DNA of 64,000 nt, taken from the NCBI RefSeq assembly GCF_020740795.1, contig NC_067285.1:40522511-40586510 (forward strand), given 5' to 3'. Origin of the DNA: Apus apus (lineage: Eukaryota; Chordata; Aves; Apodiformes; Apodidae). Shown piece after piece: positions 59,182 through 64,000 of this stretch; within the stretch, counting starts at the first letter, position 1, and the number at the start of each line of letters is the position of its first letter. Below the pieces are notes generated by a model. That model was given only the letters and a program-made list of their open reading frames with translations. It was not told the origin of the DNA and did not search any database. The translations under genes and the position numbers were made by a program.

Positions 59182-62100
59182 GTACCGTGGGGAGGGGGGG
59201 GGAGGGGGGGAAGGTGGACGGGACGGGGAGGCCCTGTTGGCCACGGGGGTTGCCCTACTGATCCGGTTTCATCATCCCGGGCAGGAAGGGGGCAGCACCG
59301 GGGCGGCCTCGTGGCCGGGGACTGGCCCGGGTGGGCCCCCAGCGCCTCGGGGGAGCCCCCCGGAGCAGGGGCTGCCCCCGGGGGGGAAGGAGCCGGGGCG
59401 TGCAGGGCGGCCCCGCTGGCCCCGGGATGGGTTCGAAGGGTCCCGGGGCGGCTCCGCCGGTGGCGGGCGTGTGCGGTTTGCGTTGGGCGCTGCTGAAGGG
59501 AAAGGCCCGAGAGGCGTTTGCAGGTGGCCTTGGGCGGCCTCGTGTCGTGTCTACACGTGCAATTCGGATCCGAGCTCCTGGCTGAGGCTGTGCCCTTGGG
59601 CCCGAGCCGCGGGCGGCCTGGCTGGGATGGTAGGATGCCAGGTCGGCGGGGACGGCAAGGGTCATCGGCTCCAACCTTTCGAGGCAGAAGCACGCTCGAG
59701 GTGAGCTGGAGAGCTGCTTGCTCTCCTAGCCATGGGAACAGATGGGCTGGAGGAAAGGCAGGTGAACCTGGGCTGGAGTGGAGCCTGCTGCAGGGCCCCA
59801 GGCACTTCGCTCTGGTCCAACACGTTCTCTGAGCCACCGGTTCAGTGTAACGCTGCAGCAAGCAGCAGGAAGCGTGATTAACTTGCTCTCCTTTGATGTG
59901 AGGTGTGTTTTCAGGTAGGGATCGCTGGAAAAGGCCAAGCAAGACTTGGAGCCCCATCCTTATTTGCATACATAGTCACAGGGAGCTGCTTTGCTCAGTG
60001 GTTTTAATTCCATAGCCTTCTGAGCTGCATGCTCGTTTCAGCGTCCTCAAAAAAGTCCACTCCAAGCTTGTATGCTCTTCTTTGAACTTAATTTCTAAGT
60101 GGTTTGGCTTCTAAGTGGTTTATCTACTTCTGTGTCAGAAATGAAAATGAGCAGGAAGACAGGGAAGGAAGAGCCTGATAGGTTTAAGGAAAGGCTGCAC
60201 TGAGATGGTGATAGGATTTTCCATGGTTAAGAAGCACTCTGCATTTTATTTTTGCTGAAGCTGATACAAGAAGCATTTTATCAAACTCGTGTGAGATAAA
60301 TTGCACACAATGAGTATGCCTCAATTAACAATTACGGCTGGCATTTTGTTTCTGAAGTGCTTGTTTTTAGGAAAGTTAGGGTCATCGGGTAGGTAGAAGT
60401 TTTTGAGGTGTAAAACTTGTAAGCTGGGCAGCCATGGTTAAGTGCTGAACTCTGCTACCTGGCACTCCTGCAGGTATTGAAGGAACTCCCCTGAGCAGAG
60501 TCCGTGAAGTCCTGCTGTGGTGGTGTGTGGCAAAGGAATGAAGGCCCTTTATTGACTTAGCAGATGTATGTGTGGATAGTTAAGCACTGAGATGGATTGG
60601 ATGTGACAGCAACCTTCAGGAGGATTCATCTAAAGTATCTAACTTACTGGCAAAATGGTGGGGCAGTTTATTTCATGGTCCACAGCCATTCTTCCAAATG
60701 GCTCCTTGCACTGGTGGCTTTCAAGTGGTGCTGTGTGTGTGGCCTGGCAGGAAAGGCAGGGACAACTGAGGAATAAATGTCCTAGGTGAGGTGAGCCTTT
60801 GTGCCATGTGTGGCTGTAGGCATCTAGTTAGCATGCTCTGAGACCTGCAGAGAGAGAAAGAAAGCAAGTGATCATGCAGCTGTCATCAGGCAGCAGAAAG
60901 AATACTTCACTTTATTTTGACAGAGTGACATTTGTAGATACCCATAGCTGGCAAGGCAGTTTTGGCATCTGGAAGCTTCCCTGATGTTTTCATCTTATTC
61001 ACACTAAGTGAAGGCTTTCCCAGTCTGGGTGGTCTGGGATTAAATATTAATCAGAGGTAAGTGATAAACAAGATAATAAAATTGAGTTTATTAAGTTCAG
61101 GGTAGCATACATTTTGTCATGTATCAGCCTCATCCATAACAACTCTTTCTCTTGGTCGTCCAGGTTGCTTGCAAAAAAACTGTTCTGGTCTTTCTCCCAG
61201 TGTCTTCAGGATGAAATGATGCAGCTTAGTAGAACGTGCACAGCTGAAATCACATTTTTGAGGAATGTGAACATGAGGATGGCCAGATTAATGGAGCAGA
61301 GGATCTAACTTCAAAGTGGTTCCCAGCAGCTCCTGGAGAGGACATGTGTTTTGAGAGTTGTCAGTGAAAGGGAGTTTTCCTTGTCTGAAAGCAACCTGAT
61401 GTTTATTTTGGTTTTTAAAAGCTTAAAAAAAAAAAGGGGGGGAAAAAAAAGGAAAAAAGTTTGTGTTTCTACCATGTGATTTTTGTTTGGGGTTTAAAAT
61501 TTTTTTAGTTCATTCTGTCTTGAGATGTGCATAGCTTGTGTGGCTTTCAGCACTTGGATTGTGGTCTTCTGACCACTGGCAGTCTGGAAGGCATATAAAA
61601 TGTAAACCAGAAAGAAATCAAAGTTTCTGGTTTTGCTGTAAATGGAAACTGTTGTGGCAACACTGCATAAGGTGGTGTTCCCTCTCAACCATTCAGTACA
61701 TTATCTCCATGAACTTAAGACAGTTTGTCTTAGGCTATTTTTTGCCCTTCTCATGCTTAATACATTAAGACTTCTCTAATCTCTGAAGCAAAGTACTCCT
61801 AGATTTGACTACTAATGAGACTGCTAAAAATCAGGAGTACAGTAGCAACAAGTCAAAGGAGTTATAACTGGGGACCTGGCGGATGCTAAATCACAAAACC
61901 CCTGTGAGTGGAAAGACATTGTTTGGCTCAGTTGTTGCTGAGCTGATGGAATAAAACGTTGTCGTCAGATGTTTTCAGCTCAGTCTTTTTCTAAACCCTG
62001 TTAGATCTCGGTGTGGAATCTGAGGCACTGGGTAGAGCTTTGGGAGAAGTTAAACTGAAATTTCTGACCAACAATTGTGCTCCTACTAATATGTTCATGG

Positions 62101-62727
62101 CAACTTTCAAGGTTGCTTGTTCAAGTTGCAGCAAATTGCTGCTTGCCAAAAACCCCGATATTCTAGGTAACTCAGGCTAGTATTGTCTGTAAATGGCAAA
62201 CTGGCTTCCAGTTCGTTAAACCACCAGTTCATTAAAAAACCCCAACAAACCCAAACAAGTACACAGGAAAAGGAATCTCAAGGTAAGAGAAAAATGAGAG
62301 TAGAAGTTACATGCCAGAGGAGGTCAGCCTGCACACTTCCTGGCAGAATTCTGGCCTTAGTTTATGAATGACCACATACAACAAGCACAATTGTTAGGCT
62401 TTCATGGAGTCAGTCTCATAAGCTGTTTGAGGAGCTGTATTATTAAATAGGACTGCAGTGCCACTTCCATCAGGTGGTAGCTCACAGGTGTAGCTGGGGA
62501 AAAAGTGGATGGGTGTAGGGGCATGTATGGAGAACTTAGTTGGCATGTTAGATGCTTAAGGGTGAGATGAAGGTGGATCTCTGTCCTTGATCAGAACTGT
62601 GTGAGGAATGAAGAGGATTGTATCATTGGGCCAGTCTGTTGACTGAATCCCTACTTGGAAGCTGCTTTTTAGTGGGGCTTTGTACAGGGTACCCTCCACT
62701 GCCCGTTTAGTGTGGCATATTGTTGAG
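59182..62727 (+). other. ANKRD17 intron 1, left part
   Basis: Begins with the GT donor and GC-rich sequence (to about 59620), then AT-rich DNA. No second exon was found: the expected continuation of the conserved acidic/serine region does not appear in any frame. Confidence 0.65.
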
Positions 62728-63887
62728 CAGCTGATGTCATCTACCTGGATTTGTGCAAGGCATTTGACACTGTCCCACATGACATCCTGGCCTCCAAACT
62801 GACAAGGCATGGATTTGACAGATGGGTAAGAGATTGGCTGGATGGCCCCACCCAGAGAGTCGTGGTCAATGGCTCAATGTCCAAATGGAGGCAGGTGAGG
62901 AGTGGTGTCCCTCAGGGGTCAGTATTGGGACCAGTACTGTTCAACACCTTTGTTGGAGACATGGACAGTGGGATGGAGTGTCTCCTCAGCAAGTTGCTGA
63001 CAACACCAAGCTGTGTGGTGTGGTGGACAACCTCGAAAGAAGGGGCTGCCATCCAAAGGGATCTTGACAGGCTGGAGAGATGGGCCATTGCCACCCTGAT
63101 AAAGTTCAACAAGGCCAAGTGCAGGGTCCTGCACCTGGGTTGAACCAACCCCAGGCACAAATACAGGCCAGGGGGAGAATGGTTGGAGAGCAGCCCTGAG
63201 GAGAAGGACTTGGAGGTGGTAGTAGATGAGAAGCTGGACATGAGCCACCAGTGAGCACTGGAGGCCAGAAGGGCATTTGTGTCCTGGGCTGCATCAAAAG
63301 AAGTGTGGCCAGCAGGGCCAGGGAGGGGATTCTGCCCCTCTGCTCTGGTCAGACCCCACCTGGAGTGCTGTGTCCAGCCCTGGAGCCCACAACACAGGAA
63401 AGACATGGAGCTGTTGGAGAGGGTCCAGAGAAGGACCACAAAGATGGTCAAAGTGCTGGAGCACTTCTGCTCTGGAGACAGGCTGAGAGAGTTGGGACTA
63501 CTCAGCCCCAACTATTCTGGAGAAGAGAAGGCTCCAGGGAGCCCTTAGAGCACCTTCCAGTGCCTGAAGGGGCTCCAGGAAAGCTGGGGAGGGACATTTC
63601 ACCAGAGGGGGCAGTGATAGGACAAGGGGTAATGGATTTAAGCTGAAAGAGGGGAGATTTAGGTTAGACATCAGGAAGAAATTCTTCACCATGAGGGCAG
63701 GAAGGCACTGGAACAGGTTGCCCAGGGAGCTTGTGGCTGCCCCATCCCTTCCTGGAGGTGTTGGAGCCCAGGTTGGATGAGGCTTGTGCAGCCTGGTCTG
63801 GTGGGAGGTGTCCCTGCTCATGGCAGGGAGGTTGGAACCTGATGATCTTGAAGGTCCCTTCCAACCTTCACCATTCTATGATTCTAT
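62728..63887 (+). mobile_element. CR1 LINE, 5'-truncated, decayed
   Basis: Starts in the RT region: open frame 62751-63143 reads [16 protein letters not shown] and [20 protein letters not shown]; the FADD site is broken by a frameshift (SKLLTTPS). It ends at CTTCACCATTCTATGATTCT. It lies in sense orientation in ANKRD17 intron 1. Confidence 0.94.
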
Positions 63888-64000
63888 ATGAAAATATGTG
63901 AAACAAATATGAAGAAAATGGCCCAACTGAATTGTGCCTGCAGTCACATCAAAGCTCTGTCTTCCAAACTTCTTAAAATAATTATTTTCAGGACATGAGT

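Larger units (their letters stand above)
58030..59620. other. CpG island around the ANKRD17 promoter and exon 1
   Basis: Dense CG dinucleotides and very high GC over about 1.6 kb, in contrast to AT-rich flanks. It contains GGGGCGGGG Sp1-type boxes (58421-58440 and 58630-58650). Confidence 0.9.

Noticed and set aside
58752-59969. 405-codon minus-strand open frame across the CpG island
   Set aside because: GC-rich sequence rarely contains stop codons; the frame is antisense to ANKRD17 exon 1, low-complexity, and has no recognisable domain.
61114-61308. Possible ANKRD17 exon 2 (64-aa frame)
   Set aside because: The sequence does not resemble the conserved ANKRD17 region expected after the acidic tract, and no phase-0 acceptor with that continuation was found.
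1-64000. CRISPR arrays, operons or prokaryotic mobile elements
   Set aside because: Gene structure is intron-containing and vertebrate; the only interspersed repeats are LINE/LTR copies, a minisatellite and simple repeats.

Overview
This is nuclear DNA of a bird. It carries serum albumin genes with avian-type protein sequence, many copies of the avian LINE CR1 (3' ends of the form GGTCCCTTCCAACC...ATTCTATGATTCTATGA), and a GC-rich CpG-island promoter. No bacterial features, CRISPR arrays or RNA genes were recognised. The number of CR1 copies, one with an intact ORF2, would suit a CR1-rich lineage such as woodpeckers and relatives, but that is a weak inference.

Layout, left to right. Positions 1-9664 (minus strand) hold exons 1-11 and the first 28 bases of exon 12 of an albumin-superfamily gene of the AFP/AFM clade; the rest runs off the left edge. 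Positions 9.8-23.4 kb are intergenic and hold three CR1 loci, including a 5'-truncated CR1 with an intact 961-codon ORF2 nested inside an older CR1. Positions 23.4-37.3 kb (minus strand) hold the complete 14-coding-exon ALB gene (615 aa), with its TATA/HNF1-type promoter and a polyadenylation signal. Positions 37.3-58.0 kb are intergenic, with CR1 fragments flanking a long repeat-poor AT-rich block. Positions 58.0-59.6 kb form a CpG island containing a 21-bp minisatellite, the promoter and exon 1 of ANKRD17 (plus strand). The remainder is ANKRD17 intron 1 with another CR1.

The order (ANKRD17 facing away from ALB, with an AFP-like gene just 3' of ALB) matches the conserved vertebrate ANKRD17-ALB-AFP/AFM locus. 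ALB and its neighbour share exon number, phases and nearly all exon lengths, as expected from tandem duplication. Both have a TATA box about 20 bp downstream of an HNF1-like GTTAAT element, consistent with shared liver expression of secreted plasma carriers. ANKRD17 is unrelated in function and has a housekeeping-type promoter.

I did not find a wholly new biological system. The most notable observations are paired 5-codon loop expansions and altered cysteines in the AFP-like gene, the nested young-in-old CR1 with intact ORF2, and the minisatellite and G-rich/alternating-CG DNA in the ANKRD17 promoter. Exon boundaries were worked out by reading splice sites and checking phase and length against the albumin family; no alignment program was run.
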